A DNA stretch of 64,000 nucleotides from an uncultured Dorea sp. GTDB lineage: Bacteria > Bacillota > Clostridia > Lachnospirales > Lachnospiraceae. The DNA is taken from NCBI GenBank assembly GCA_910584095.1, contig CAJTYU010000010.1:1-64000 (forward strand), read 5' to 3'. The notes beneath the pieces are model-generated. The model saw only the letters and a program-made list of their open reading frames with translations, ran no database searches and was not told the DNA's origin. Below, in pieces: positions 34,280-43,698 of the stretch (positions are counted from its first letter, which is position 1; every line of letters begins with the position of its first letter). Made by a program: the position numbers and the translations under genes.

Positions 34280-34741
34280 ATGGAAATTGAACGCAAATAT
34301 CTGATCGGCACAACGCCGGAAAATCTGAACATTACAAAAACACGGGAGATTGAACAGGGTTATCTGTGCACGGAACCGGTGGTCCGCATCCGCAAGGATA
34401 ATGATAAATTTGAACTGACCTACAAATCCAAAGGATTAATGGTAAGGGAAGAACATAACCTGCCTCTGACAAAAGAAGCCTACGAACATCTTAGGACAAA
34501 GATTGACGGACGCCTGATCCAAAAGACCCGGCATGAGATTCCCCTTGGAGATTCCCTTACGGCTGAACTGGATATCTTCCATGGAGAACTGAAACCGTTG
34601 ATTTTGGCGGAGGTCGAATTTCCTGATAAAGAGAAAGCAGACGCCTTCACTCCCCCTGAATGGTTCGGCGAAGACGTCACCTTCTCCTCTGAATATCACA
34701 ACAGCGCCTTAAGCAAGAGGGACTTTATTCAGTCCCCTTAA
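34280..34741 (+). CDS. CYTH-domain phosphatase/cyclase
   Basis: 153 residues starting MEIERKYLI, which holds the ExExK motif that binds metal and triphosphate. Further CYTH strands follow (VVRIRKDNDKFELTYKSKG, TAELDIFHGELKPLILAEVEF). Bacterial CYTH proteins of this size are usually inorganic triphosphatases. AAGGAGG precedes the ATG. The 3' end overlaps the convergent permease gene by 17 bases. Confidence 0.9.
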   Translation: MEIERKYLIGTTPENLNITKTREIEQGYLCTEPVVRIRKDNDKFELTYKSKGLMVREEHNLPLTKEAYEHLRTKIDGRLIQKTRHEIPLGDSLTAELDIFHGELKPLILAEVEFPDKEKADAFTPPEWFGEDVTFSSEYHNSALSKRDFIQSP

Positions 34742-37232
34742 TCCGCTCTACAATTGAGTTCCTTTTTTCCATCCGCCGATACGTGGCGATCGGTACGCTT
34801 ACGCAGACCGCCACTGTCAGCACAAATGCGGCAAGCATCGGCAGCATAGGGACTTTAAAAGCCGCGCCGTTATAATTCATAGATTGATACAAACGGTACG
34901 CCGCCCAAAGCCCTGCCGTCATTGTAACAAACCATGCTCCTGCGGCATACAGCAGCCCCTCCGTAACCAGCATCCTGCCCATCTGTTTTCCCGTCATCCC
35001 GATACTTTCCAGAATAGACAGCTCCACCCGACGATTCTGAATATTTCCTATCGCGGTATTCAGATAATTCATCATGCCGATAAACGCCAAAATAAGTACC
35101 ATGCTAATTCCCGCTTCCATCATGTTTCCCTGTGCTTTCTCCACGGTTTTCATTAAATCTATTTTGGACTCGTAGGAATAATCCTTTGCACGGGGGATTC
35201 CATCAGCCATAGCAAGAACAGCCATTTCTGTGCTTTCATCAAATTCCTCTTTGTAGGTAATACCAATCTTGAAAATAACCGGAGCTTTTGCAAAATTTTT
35301 CACTACGCTGTCACTGACAATCATAATCGGCGGATAAGACGCAAGCGCATTATAATCTGTCACATCAGTCAGACCGGCAATCTCAAAAGAACGGCTGCGC
35401 TCTCTATCCTTATAATCCGCGCAGGTTACAGTTTCACCCACGACGTCCTGATTTTCAAAAGCCAGACTATTCCGGTACAGCAGACAAGTTTTTCCTTCCA
35501 GAAACGCGGTTTCAGAAACCGGCTCTTCCATAGTGCTGTTTAACGCTCTAAAATCTTCTTTATCAATTCCTACCAGAACCGAGCCGAAATTCTCTGGATA
35601 CTCTTTGTACTCGTCTATCTCTTCCTCATAGGGAATATTCATCCACGTCTCATAAAATTCCCGCATCCACCGATCTGCAAAATCCGGTTCCCAAGGAATC
35701 GTAACCTCGGTATAAATTACCGGATCGATTTTTGCAATCCCTTCTATTCCATCCAATCTGTCTAAAAAAGCGTCGTCAAAAATCTGGACATGCTCTTTTA
35801 AATCTTCCTTTTTCATGGTATCATTCCTCAACACCATATCTAAATTTCTATAATTAAAATAGTATTCTCTTGCACCCTGAGAAGACACAAGGGTTACCAC
35901 ACACAAGAATACCACCAGACTGACTGAGAGGGATAATACTACCACCGCCGATTTTTTCTTATCCTTCAGCGCCTGGTCCACCGCCATCCTCCAGATAAGC
36001 CTTCCCCTTTTTTTCTTTCGCAGCCTTCCCCTTCCGTTTTCCGGCCTGTATCCCAAGGCTTCCATAGGCGAACTTGCCACTGCAGTTTTCGCAGGTTTCC
36101 TGCCGGCCGCAAACACCGTTGCGCCAGCCAAAAATATGGTTGCCATAAAAACTGCCGGATGAAAGGAAACTTGAATACCGCCGATTCTTCCGGCGCGGAT
36201 TCCCAAGGATTTTACGATCTCTGGAATCAGAATAAAGGAAAGCCCTCCTCCAACAAGAGTCCCGCTCAGAATACCTATTCCGCTGACAAGAAACATCTGC
36301 CGTCCAATCAAGCCGTAAATCTGCCGCCCGGTCATACCAATGGTCTGCAGCAAACCGTAATACCGTATATTCCCCGCCACAGACAAATACATAATATTGT
36401 AAATTAACAGATATGCACACAAACAGATCACAAACACAAGACATAAAATCCCCGTTAAAATCTGTACAGAATAACCAATATCCGCCTGAAAAAACAGTCT
36501 TTGTGATTTATCAAGCTCCATATATGAGATAAATGCATCCTGTTCTTTCGCGCTCATTAGATTCTGCTTTAACTGAATATGGCACCGCCCTGAGGACACA
36601 TCCGAAGGATGAAGTCCTGTCTGTCTGTAAAAGTTTTCCGACACATAGAAAACATCCTTCGCGCCATAACCGTCCCAGATTCCCGATATATGAAAGGTTC
36701 TCTCCTGAATCTCCCCGTCCACGCCGCAAGCTGCGGTAAACTCATCTCCTACGCCCAGCCCCGAAAAACCGCATTTCTCCAATGCTTCTTCCGTCGCCAT
36801 GACTTCGTCTTCTCCCGCCGGATAGGCGCCTGTTACTGTTTCCCTTGCCGGAGCCATCATTTGATTCCAATAAACCTGATCCGCATACACAAGTCCCACG
36901 TCCGGAGTCTTATCATAGGGTGTTTCTTCCACAAAACCGGATACGCAGCAGATACCAAATTCCTCCACGTCCGGATGCTCTTTTAAACGCTCCTGCTGCC
37001 TATCGGTCACTCCATACATAATCGCGTCAAAGTCCGCGCCGCTAAGGCGGATATTCTGCAGTCTCTGCATTTTAAAATAAGTAATGCCTACCGTAAAAAT
37101 ACTAAACATCATAAGAGACGACAAGAACACTGCCAGTATCATAGTAATGCTCCGGCGCCTATTATTTCTGAGAATCTTCGCCGCCATACGAGACACCACG
37201 TCCATATTATTATTTTTAAGCACGGGAATCAC
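34725..37232 (-). CDS. ABC transporter permease, FtsX/MacB type, two FtsX domains
   Basis: 835 residues. A first helix (near RRSITMILAVFLSSLMMFSI), a large outside domain, three helices (about 265-390), then a second copy of the same plan with a helix after ALKDKKKSAVVVLSLSVSLV and three more at the C-terminus. Each half ends in an FtsX domain with an SIGMTGKQ-like cytoplasmic loop. Such permeases work mechanically in lipoprotein, peptide or antibiotic handling rather than sugar uptake. The start is a GTG at 37232, overlapping the ATPase gene by 17 bases; an ATG nine codons later is an alternative with no ribosome site. Confidence 0.88.
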   Translation of the reverse strand: MIPVLKNNNMDVVSRMAAKILRNNRRRSITMILAVFLSSLMMFSIFTVGITYFKMQRLQNIRLSGADFDAIMYGVTDRQQERLKEHPDVEEFGICCVSGFVEETPYDKTPDVGLVYADQVYWNQMMAPARETVTGAYPAGEDEVMATEEALEKCGFSGLGVGDEFTAACGVDGEIQERTFHISGIWDGYGAKDVFYVSENFYRQTGLHPSDVSSGRCHIQLKQNLMSAKEQDAFISYMELDKSQRLFFQADIGYSVQILTGILCLVFVICLCAYLLIYNIMYLSVAGNIRYYGLLQTIGMTGRQIYGLIGRQMFLVSGIGILSGTLVGGGLSFILIPEIVKSLGIRAGRIGGIQVSFHPAVFMATIFLAGATVFAAGRKPAKTAVASSPMEALGYRPENGRGRLRKKKRGRLIWRMAVDQALKDKKKSAVVVLSLSVSLVVFLCVVTLVSSQGAREYYFNYRNLDMVLRNDTMKKEDLKEHVQIFDDAFLDRLDGIEGIAKIDPVIYTEVTIPWEPDFADRWMREFYETWMNIPYEEEIDEYKEYPENFGSVLVGIDKEDFRALNSTMEEPVSETAFLEGKTCLLYRNSLAFENQDVVGETVTCADYKDRERSRSFEIAGLTDVTDYNALASYPPIMIVSDSVVKNFAKAPVIFKIGITYKEEFDESTEMAVLAMADGIPRAKDYSYESKIDLMKTVEKAQGNMMEAGISMVLILAFIGMMNYLNTAIGNIQNRRVELSILESIGMTGKQMGRMLVTEGLLYAAGAWFVTMTAGLWAAYRLYQSMNYNGAAFKVPMLPMLAAFVLTVAVCVSVPIATYRRMEKRNSIVERIKGTE

Positions 37233-37905
37233 TTCCCTTCACAATTACGCCGTCCTCAATACGGACAATCCGGTCCGCCATCTGGGCGATGTCATTATCA
37301 TGGGTAATGAGTACAATGGTCTGCTGAAACTGATTCGCCGCCATTTTAAGCAGCCCCAGCACGTCGTGGCTGGCTGCGGTATCCAAATTCCCTGTCGGTT
37401 CGTCCGCGAGAATAATCGATGGTTTAGACGCTATGGCTCTAGCAATCGCAGCCCTCTGCTGCTGCCCGCCGGACAACGTTCCCGGCAGCGCCTCTTTCTT
37501 TTCCTGAAGCTTCAGCAAATCTAAAATCTCTTCTACAAACCGCCTGTCAATATGTCGTCCATCCAGTTCAATGGGAAGCGTCGTATTCTCATATACGCTT
37601 AAATCCGGAACTAAATTATAATTCTGGAAAATAAAACCAACCCTTCTGCGGCGGAAAACCGTAAGTTCTTCCTTAGTCATACCAGACAAATGCTTTCCAG
37701 CTACGCATACCTCCCCGGCAGTAGGACGATCAAGCCCTCCTATCATGTGTAAAAGCGTACTTTTGCCGCTTCCGGACTTCCCGATAATTGCAACAAATTC
37801 CTGTTCCTTCACTTGGAAGTCTACGCCGTCTAACGCTTTGACTGTATTGTCTCCCAGTTTATAATACTTTTTCAGTCCTTTCGTCTCTACAATCCACGAA
37901 TTCAT
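37216..37905 (-). CDS. ABC transporter ATP-binding protein (MacB/LolD type)
   Basis: 229 residues with Walker A GKSGSGKST, the ABC signature LSGGQQQRAAIARA, Walker B IILADEPTGNLD and the switch His in VLITHDNDIA. It powers the adjoining permease. The ATG at 37905 has AAAGGAGG six bases upstream. It follows the sensor kinase gene by 92 bases, a gap that carries the probable operator. Confidence 0.95.
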   Translation of the reverse strand: MNSWIVETKGLKKYYKLGDNTVKALDGVDFQVKEQEFVAIIGKSGSGKSTLLHMIGGLDRPTAGEVCVAGKHLSGMTKEELTVFRRRRVGFIFQNYNLVPDLSVYENTTLPIELDGRHIDRRFVEEILDLLKLQEKKEALPGTLSGGQQQRAAIARAIASKPSIILADEPTGNLDTAASHDVLGLLKMAANQFQQTIVLITHDNDIAQMADRIVRIEDGVIVKGSDSRA

Positions 37906-37930
37906 ATTCTGCCTCCTTTGTTTTGATAAC

Positions 37931-37983
37931 TTTATACTAGCAGGCAAAAATCACAAACCAGTCACAATCCGTAATTATCACGA
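37931..37983 (-). promoter_or_regulatory. Candidate response-regulator operator and promoter of the ABC genes
   Basis: On the minus strand TTGTGA occurs at 37951-37956 and 37962-37967, exactly 11 bases apart, with a third related TCGTGA at 37978-37983. OmpR-type regulators often bind such direct repeats. TATAAA (37931-37936) is a plausible -10; there is no good -35, as expected for an activated promoter. Confidence 0.45.
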
Positions 37984-37997
37984 TTCTGTGATTCTCT

Positions 37998-38921
37998 CTA
38001 TTCATTTGGAAGATAAAGACTGAACTCAGACCCTTTCTCCACCTGCGATCTCACCTCAATATATCCGCCCTGCATCTCTAAAATCTTCCTTGCAAGATAC
38101 AGTCCGATTCCAACGCCGCTTTCTTCATGCACCTCCGGCTCCCGGTAAAACCGCGTAAAAACCTCCGCCTGCCTTTCCGGAAGGATTCCTTTTCCGGTAT
38201 CTGAAATACTAATTCTGGTAAATATTTCCTGCCTGGCCACCTTTACATGAATCCTGCCAAAGGGCTTGGTATACTTTACCGCGTTATCCAGCACATTAAA
38301 AACCGCTTCCTCCGTCCATTTGCCGTCATGCCGAAGCATATAATTCTCCTGACAGTCTGCAGACAGCTCAATCCCTTTTTCGGCCGCTGCCGGTACAATT
38401 TCCATCACTGCTTTCGCCAGCGTCTCATAGAGATTCCCCGGCTTACTCTTTATCTGGATAATTCCCGCCTCCAGTCTGGACATCTTCACCATACTTTGAA
38501 GAAGAAAATCCAGCTTATCAGCCTGCCTCTCCAAATTCTTTAAAAATTCCTCCCCCTTTTTTGACAGCTCTTCTTCCTCTAAAAATTCCAGATACAGCTT
38601 CATATTGGCAATAGGCGTTTTCGTCTGATGGGAAATGTCCGAGATCAGCTCCTTTATCTGCTCCTTTTCCAGCAAATAAGACTCCTCTTTCTTTCTCCAG
38701 ATCTGATCAGCCTGCGATAACTTCTCGCCGCATTTGCCCCAAAGGGTGTCCTTTACCCCCTCTGCGTCTCCAGCCAGCCCCCGCCCTGACAAAATATCGT
38801 CCAGCGACCGCTCAACCTTCCCCGCAAATTGCCAAACCTCTTTCTTTAGCCGATGTACCCTCCAGACGGCCGCCCCAACTGCGGCCGCCGCAAAAATGAT
38901 ACTTATCATCGTCCAATCCAT
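37998..38921 (-). CDS. Sensor histidine kinase, short single-helix type
   Basis: 307 residues. Only one clear membrane helix (about residues 5-20), then a linker, HisKA with His98 in SDISHQTKTPIANMK, and the ATPase domain with NVLDNAVKYT, DTGKGI and GVGIGLYLA. There is no outside sensing domain, so it may sense through the ABC transporter, as in Bce-type modules, though those kinases usually have two helices. The regulator gene overlaps its start by 16 bases. Confidence 0.9.
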   Translation of the reverse strand: MDWTMISIIFAAAAVGAAVWRVHRLKKEVWQFAGKVERSLDDILSGRGLAGDAEGVKDTLWGKCGEKLSQADQIWRKKEESYLLEKEQIKELISDISHQTKTPIANMKLYLEFLEEEELSKKGEEFLKNLERQADKLDFLLQSMVKMSRLEAGIIQIKSKPGNLYETLAKAVMEIVPAAAEKGIELSADCQENYMLRHDGKWTEEAVFNVLDNAVKYTKPFGRIHVKVARQEIFTRISISDTGKGILPERQAEVFTRFYREPEVHEESGVGIGLYLARKILEMQGGYIEVRSQVEKGSEFSLYLPNE

Positions 38922-39577
38922 TGATACCCCATCCCATAAACATTTGAAATATATCTGTGATCCTCGTCCTCAATTTTCCGACGAAGACGATTAATGTTCA
39001 CTGCCAGCGCATGTTTATCCACAAACTGTCCTCCGCTGTCCCATAACCGCTCCAATAAAACACTGTAAGTCAGAAGCTGTCCTTTATTTGCAACAAGTTC
39101 CTTCAACAGTCTCAGCTCCGTCGGCGTAACGGAGCATTCCTTTCCATCTGCAAGTATCCTTGCACGATTTAAATCAATGACAAGATATCCATCGTCAAAT
39201 ATGCCTCCCTCCCGTTCCGCCGTCCGCCTCAATATTACACTGATCTTCTTCAACAGAATCTTCATAGAAAAAGGCTTCGTCACATAATCCTCCGCTCCCA
39301 AATCATACCCTTTAAGAGCGTCCTCCTCCAGATCCCGGGCAGTCAAAAAAATAACCGGTACTTTCTTCCGCTCCTTTGCCCATTTACAAAAAGCAAATCC
39401 TTCCCCGTCCGGAAGGTTTACATCCAGCAAAAGCAGATTCGGCGCGTTACCGGCAAAGGCTTCTTTCGCTTCCCTAACCGAAAATGCAGATTCCACATGA
39501 TAGCTCTCTTTGTTCAGCGCATAGCACAGCGTTTGATTTAATTCGTAATCATCCTCCAGAAGTAATATGTTCTGCAT
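38906..39577 (-). CDS. OmpR-family response regulator
   Basis: 223 residues: receiver with acidic pair EDD at 8-10, acceptor Asp52 (LLLLDVNLPDG) and Lys in DYVTKPFS, then a C-terminal winged helix (VTPTELRLLKELVANKGQLL, AVNINRLRRKIEDEDHRYI). It should control the ABC genes downstream through the TTGTGA repeats. It is the first full gene of the four-gene unit and follows a small open frame by 21 bases. Confidence 0.94.
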   Translation of the reverse strand: MQNILLLEDDYELNQTLCYALNKESYHVESAFSVREAKEAFAGNAPNLLLLDVNLPDGEGFAFCKWAKERKKVPVIFLTARDLEEDALKGYDLGAEDYVTKPFSMKILLKKISVILRRTAEREGGIFDDGYLVIDLNRARILADGKECSVTPTELRLLKELVANKGQLLTYSVLLERLWDSGGQFVDKHALAVNINRLRRKIEDEDHRYISNVYGMGYQWIGR

Positions 39578-39598
39578 AAATCCTGTTATCCTCTCCTT

Positions 39599-39715
39599 CT
39601 ACACTATATTCATTCCCAGCCTTTTAACATTATCTTCTGCTGTCATTATACTATTGCGGACTGTATCAATCAACCTCTCCGGCAAGACCCATATCGCGGT
39701 TATAAAACCTTCCAT
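39599..39715 (-). CDS. Candidate small protein (38 codons) ahead of the response regulator
   Basis: The frame starts MEGFITAIWVLPERL and ends at TAG 39599-39601. GGAGG lies 10 bases before the ATG, and the stop is 21 bases before the response-regulator start on the same strand. The middle is amphipathic and the end is basic. It sits just downstream of the terminator of lysC, so it would be the first product of the two-component/ABC operon. I know no homologue, and the length alone allows chance. Confidence 0.45.
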   Translation of the reverse strand: MEGFITAIWVLPERLIDTVRNSIMTAEDNVKRLGMNIV

Positions 39716-39744
39716 ATGTAATATACCTCCAATGTTACTATTTT

Positions 39745-39793
39745 TAATATAAAAAATAGATGGTCAGGTCTTTTATATCGACTTCCCATCTAT
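39745..39793 (-). terminator. Terminator after lysC
   Basis: ATAGATGG (39756-39763) pairs with CCATCTAT (39786-39793) across a 22-base loop; on the minus strand TTTTTTATATT follows. Confidence 0.65.
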
Positions 39794-39882
39794 GTTATCT
39801 TCATGCCTATTCTATCTTTTTTTCCTTATCTTCCATCTGCTTTTTTCTGCTATTCCGTGTACTTACGCCTTAATACAGCCTC

Positions 39883-41091
39883 CTACTCCGTCATAATAAA
39901 CCCGTCATGCACCGCGTTCATAGCCTTATCTACGTCTTTTTCATCCACCAGCACCGTAATCCGGATCTCCGACGTGGCGATCATATTAATATTTACTCTG
40001 GAATTATACATGGATTCAAACATCTTCGCCGCCACGCCTGGATTGCTCATCATCCCGGCGCCGACCACGGAAATCTTCGCCACATGTTTATTTGAAGTAA
40101 TCTGCTGGATGGTCAGCGTCTCCTTGTGCTCTTCTAACGTATTCAGCGCATCCTGAAGGTCATCCTCCGACACCGTAAAAGAAATATCCTTCGTGCCGTC
40201 TCGGCCTACCGACTGCAGGATAATATCCACATTAATATTATTCCTAGCCAGAGTATGGAAAATCTTGAATGCCGTCCCCGGCTTATCCTCCACTCCGATT
40301 ACGGAAATCCGCGCTGTATTTGAATCGGCTGCCACGCCTGTGATTAACATTTTTTCCATTTTTGCTTTCTCCTTGATTACCGTACCTTCCGACCGGTTCA
40401 AACTGGACCGCACCACCAGCCTGACGCCGTATTTCTTTGCCATTTCCACCGAGCGGTTATGAAGAACCTTGGCTCCCAGAGACGCCAGTTCCAGCATCTC
40501 GTCATAGGTTACCTCTTTTAGCTTCATGGCCCGCTTTACGATTCGCGGATCGGCAGTATACACGCCGTCCACATCCGTAAAGATCTCGCAAAGATCCGCA
40601 TGCATCGCCGCCGCCAGTGCAACGGCCGTGGTATCCGAACCGCCCCGGCCCAGAGTCGTTACGTCGTCGTACTTGTTGACCCCCTGAAATCCGGTCACAA
40701 TCACAATCTTTCTGGAATCCAGCTCATGCCGGAGCCGGTCTGTATCGATCCGTTTGAATCTCGCATTCCCATATCTGGAGGTAGAATGCATCTGTACCTG
40801 AAATGCATTCAGCGATACAGCCGGAACATCCAAGCTCTGCATAGCCATAGCCATCAGCGACGCCGATACCTGTTCTCCTGTGGCAAGCAGCATATCAAGC
40901 TCTCTCTTTTTCGGGCTGGCGTTTACCGTCTGAGCAAGAGCGATCAGCTCATCCGTGGTATCTCCCATGGCTGACAGCACCACCACCACGTCGTGCCCCG
41001 CCCTGTAGTCCTCGATGCAGCGCTTCGCCACATTGAATATTTTCTCCTTATCAGCAACAGAACTGCCGCCGAATTTTTTCACAATCAGCAT
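39883..41091 (-). CDS. lysC: Aspartate kinase
   Basis: 402 residues. First step of the lysine/threonine/methionine pathway: phosphorylation of aspartate by ATP. KFGGSSVAD starts the kinase domain, with FTDVDGVYTADPR further on, and two ACT domains close the protein (ISVIGVEDKPGTAFKIFHTL; ISVVGAGMMSNPGVAAKMFE), the sites for amino-acid feedback. The ATG at 41091 has GGAGG six bases before it; a longer frame lacks one. It is the last gene after hom and the phosphoglycerate-mutase-like gene. Confidence 0.96.
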   Translation of the reverse strand: MLIVKKFGGSSVADKEKIFNVAKRCIEDYRAGHDVVVVLSAMGDTTDELIALAQTVNASPKKRELDMLLATGEQVSASLMAMAMQSLDVPAVSLNAFQVQMHSTSRYGNARFKRIDTDRLRHELDSRKIVIVTGFQGVNKYDDVTTLGRGGSDTTAVALAAAMHADLCEIFTDVDGVYTADPRIVKRAMKLKEVTYDEMLELASLGAKVLHNRSVEMAKKYGVRLVVRSSLNRSEGTVIKEKAKMEKMLITGVAADSNTARISVIGVEDKPGTAFKIFHTLARNNINVDIILQSVGRDGTKDISFTVSEDDLQDALNTLEEHKETLTIQQITSNKHVAKISVVGAGMMSNPGVAAKMFESMYNSRVNINMIATSEIRITVLVDEKDVDKAMNAVHDGFIMTE

Positions 41092-41145
41092 AGTGCCCTC
41101 CAAATACATCTTTACAGGCTGCCCCAGTCCCTGTTCTCCTGCTTT

Positions 41146-42348
41146 TTATGCTTCAAACAGATGCTCAATCAGGCGGTATCCGTCCTTCCAGACATGCCCG
41201 CTTTTTGCAGCTTCTTTCTCATTATATATATGAATCCCATCCTGTTTGGTTCTGCTGTCATACAGAAGATATGGAACCGGCTCACCGGTATGGGTCCGCA
41301 CACAGATCGGCGTGGGGTGATCCGGCAGCACCATAATCCGATACTCCTCTGCGGACGCATCAAAAGCGTCTATAATCCGCTTCAGCACCCGGCTGTCCAC
41401 ATTCTCGATCGCCGTGATCTTATCTGACGTAAGGCCCATATGTCCCATCTCATCCGGCGCCTCCACATGGATATAAGCAAAATCATAACCATTCTCCAGC
41501 AGAGCTTTCACCGCAGCGTCTGCTTTGCCTTCATAGTTCGTATGAAGGCCGCCGTTCGCGCCTTCCACGGAAATATTATCCATGCCCGCTCCCACGGCAA
41601 TCCCTTTCAGCAGATCCACCGCGGAGATCATCACGCCCCGTTTCCCGGTCTTTTCCCGAAAGGACGCAAGCGCCGGCCTTGTTCCGGCGCCCCAGAACCA
41701 CAGGGAATTGGCGGGATTTAACCCCTGCTCCCTGCGTTTGATGTTAATAGGGTGGTTTTTTAAAATCTCATAACTCTTTTCCATCATTTCACGGAAGACG
41801 GGGTTTTCCGGCAGATGCGCGCCAATCCGCTCCGTCAGCACATCATGGGGCGGCACAAGCTCCATCACTTCCCCCTTCTTCCAGATCAGCAGATGCCGGT
41901 AGCTAATGCCCGCGTAAAACGCGTATCCTTCCCTTTCAAGCTCTGCCTTTACCGTGTCGATCAGCACTTTCGCGTCCTCCGTACTGATTTCCCCGGAACT
42001 GTGGTCAAGGATCTTCTGATCCTCATAAGCCCCTTCTTCCTCCGTAAGAGTTACCAGATTACAGCGGTATGATACGTCCGTCGGAGCCATATCCACGCCG
42101 ATGCTCAGCGCTTCCAGCGGAGACCTGCCTGTATAGTAAAGCTTCGGGTCATATCCCATCACCGACAAATTTGCCGTATCGCTTCCCGGAGCCATCCCCT
42201 CCGGCACCATGAACGCCGTGCCGATTTCCGCCTTTTTTGCCAATGCATCCATGACCGGAGTTGCGGCCGCTTCCATGGTCGTACGGCCTCCCAGTTCCTC
42301 TATGGGCCTTCCGGCCATTCCGTCACTCAGCAAAATAATATACTTCAT
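41146..42348 (-). CDS. ApgM-type phosphoglycerate mutase homologue, proposed homoserine kinase
   Basis: 400 residues of the alkaline-phosphatase superfamily, archaeal-type independent phosphoglycerate mutase branch. Metal ligands lie in LLSDGMAG and the nucleophile Ser in PGSDTANLS; DEMGHMG and VLPDHPTP close the metal site. This branch, set between homoserine dehydrogenase and aspartate kinase, has been proposed as a homoserine kinase in genomes that lack thrB (TIGR02535). No thrB is seen in the window. The context favours that role over glycolysis, but the activity is inference. Confidence 0.85.
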   Translation of the reverse strand: MKYIILLSDGMAGRPIEELGGRTTMEAAATPVMDALAKKAEIGTAFMVPEGMAPGSDTANLSVMGYDPKLYYTGRSPLEALSIGVDMAPTDVSYRCNLVTLTEEEGAYEDQKILDHSSGEISTEDAKVLIDTVKAELEREGYAFYAGISYRHLLIWKKGEVMELVPPHDVLTERIGAHLPENPVFREMMEKSYEILKNHPINIKRREQGLNPANSLWFWGAGTRPALASFREKTGKRGVMISAVDLLKGIAVGAGMDNISVEGANGGLHTNYEGKADAAVKALLENGYDFAYIHVEAPDEMGHMGLTSDKITAIENVDSRVLKRIIDAFDASAEEYRIMVLPDHPTPICVRTHTGEPVPYLLYDSRTKQDGIHIYNEKEAAKSGHVWKDGYRLIEHLFEA

Positions 42349-42429
42349 ATCACTCTCAGTCCTCTCCGCCAGTATAAACCTTCAGAATTTTATACCGGCT
42401 TATTCCAAAGCTCTTCTTTCCATGCGTCC

Positions 42430-43650
42430 TTATTCTTTTACGCGGATCATGCTGATGACTGTCTCTCCATACCCGAAAGCCTTCTTCCGGTAATCTCCTT
42501 CCGGCATAGCTTCCGTTACAAAGCCAAACTCTCCGTCAAGCCCCGGCACAGACACATACTGGAGCATCCCGAAATCAGCCGCCAGCTTCTCCTGAAATTC
42601 TTCCCTGCTGCCCTTCATCCTCACAAAGAAACGGTGGGAAACTTCGTCTGAGTCCTTAAGGACAAGCTTCTCGCTGCTCCAGCCGTTCCCAAGGTTACAG
42701 TGCAGATGCTTTGCCGCCTCCACGATATCGCCTGCTACAGCGCTTGCCGTGGGCAGCTTTCCTGCTCCGCTTCCATAGAACATAGCGTCTCCCAACATAT
42801 TTCCATGAACAAAGACAGAATTAAATACGCCGTTTACGCTAAACAGCGGATGTGTCTGGCTCAGCAGGCAGGGACAGACCATAGCGCTTAAGGAATCGCC
42901 GTCCCTTTTGCATGAGGCAAGCAGCTTAATGGTCTTTCCCATCGCCTTGGCATACTGCATATCCTCCACGGTAATCTTCGTTATTCCCTCGCAGTAAATA
43001 TCCTCAAAATCCACTTGTTTGCCGGAAATGATCGAAGACAGGATCGCAATCTTCCGGCAGGCGTCGTATCCCTCCACGTCCGCTTCCGGATTGCGCTCCG
43101 CAAAGCCGTTATCCTGCGCCTCTTTTAGCACCTCGTCATATCCGGCTCCCTCGTAAAACATCTTTGTCATCATATAGTTGGTAGTTCCGTTTAAGATCCC
43201 CACAATTTCTTCAATAACATCTCCGGTCAGGGAAGAATGCAACGGCCGCAGGATCGGAATCCCCCCGCCTACGCTGGCCTCGAAGAGAAAGTTTACATTC
43301 TGCGCCTTCGCAATTTCAAGAAGCCCCGCGCCATGCTTTGCCACCAGCGCTTTGTTGGAGGTCGCCACGCTTTTTCCCGCCTCAAGGCTTCTCTTCACAA
43401 AGGTATAGGCCGGTTCAATCCCGCCCATCACCTCTACTACGATCTTGATTTCCTCATCATTTACCACGTCCTCAAAATCATGGGTAATGATGTCCTGAAC
43501 CGGATCTCCGGGGAAATCCCTAAGGTCCAGAACATATTTCACCTGAAGTTCTTCGCCGATTCTCTGATTTATGATCTCCTGATTGGTACGGATTACCTCC
43601 ACAACTCCCGAACCAACCGTTCCATATCCAAGTACCGCTATCTTTACCAT
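42430..43650 (-). CDS. hom: Homoserine dehydrogenase
   Basis: 406 residues. NAD(P)-binding start VKIAVLGYGTVGSGV, the catalytic region NGTTNYMMTKM ... ADVEGYDACRKIAIL, and a C-terminal ACT domain (FFVRMKGSREEFQEKLAADF). It reduces aspartate semialdehyde to homoserine. It heads the hom / apgM-like / lysC set and starts 48 bases after prfB, with no separate promoter seen. Confidence 0.97.
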   Translation of the reverse strand: MVKIAVLGYGTVGSGVVEVIRTNQEIINQRIGEELQVKYVLDLRDFPGDPVQDIITHDFEDVVNDEEIKIVVEVMGGIEPAYTFVKRSLEAGKSVATSNKALVAKHGAGLLEIAKAQNVNFLFEASVGGGIPILRPLHSSLTGDVIEEIVGILNGTTNYMMTKMFYEGAGYDEVLKEAQDNGFAERNPEADVEGYDACRKIAILSSIISGKQVDFEDIYCEGITKITVEDMQYAKAMGKTIKLLASCKRDGDSLSAMVCPCLLSQTHPLFSVNGVFNSVFVHGNMLGDAMFYGSGAGKLPTASAVAGDIVEAAKHLHCNLGNGWSSEKLVLKDSDEVSHRFFVRMKGSREEFQEKLAADFGMLQYVSVPGLDGEFGFVTEAMPEGDYRKKAFGYGETVISMIRVKE

Positions 43651-43698
43651 CGTTTCTTGTCCTTTCTTCTTATCCTTTTTGATCCTGAATACCGCAGG

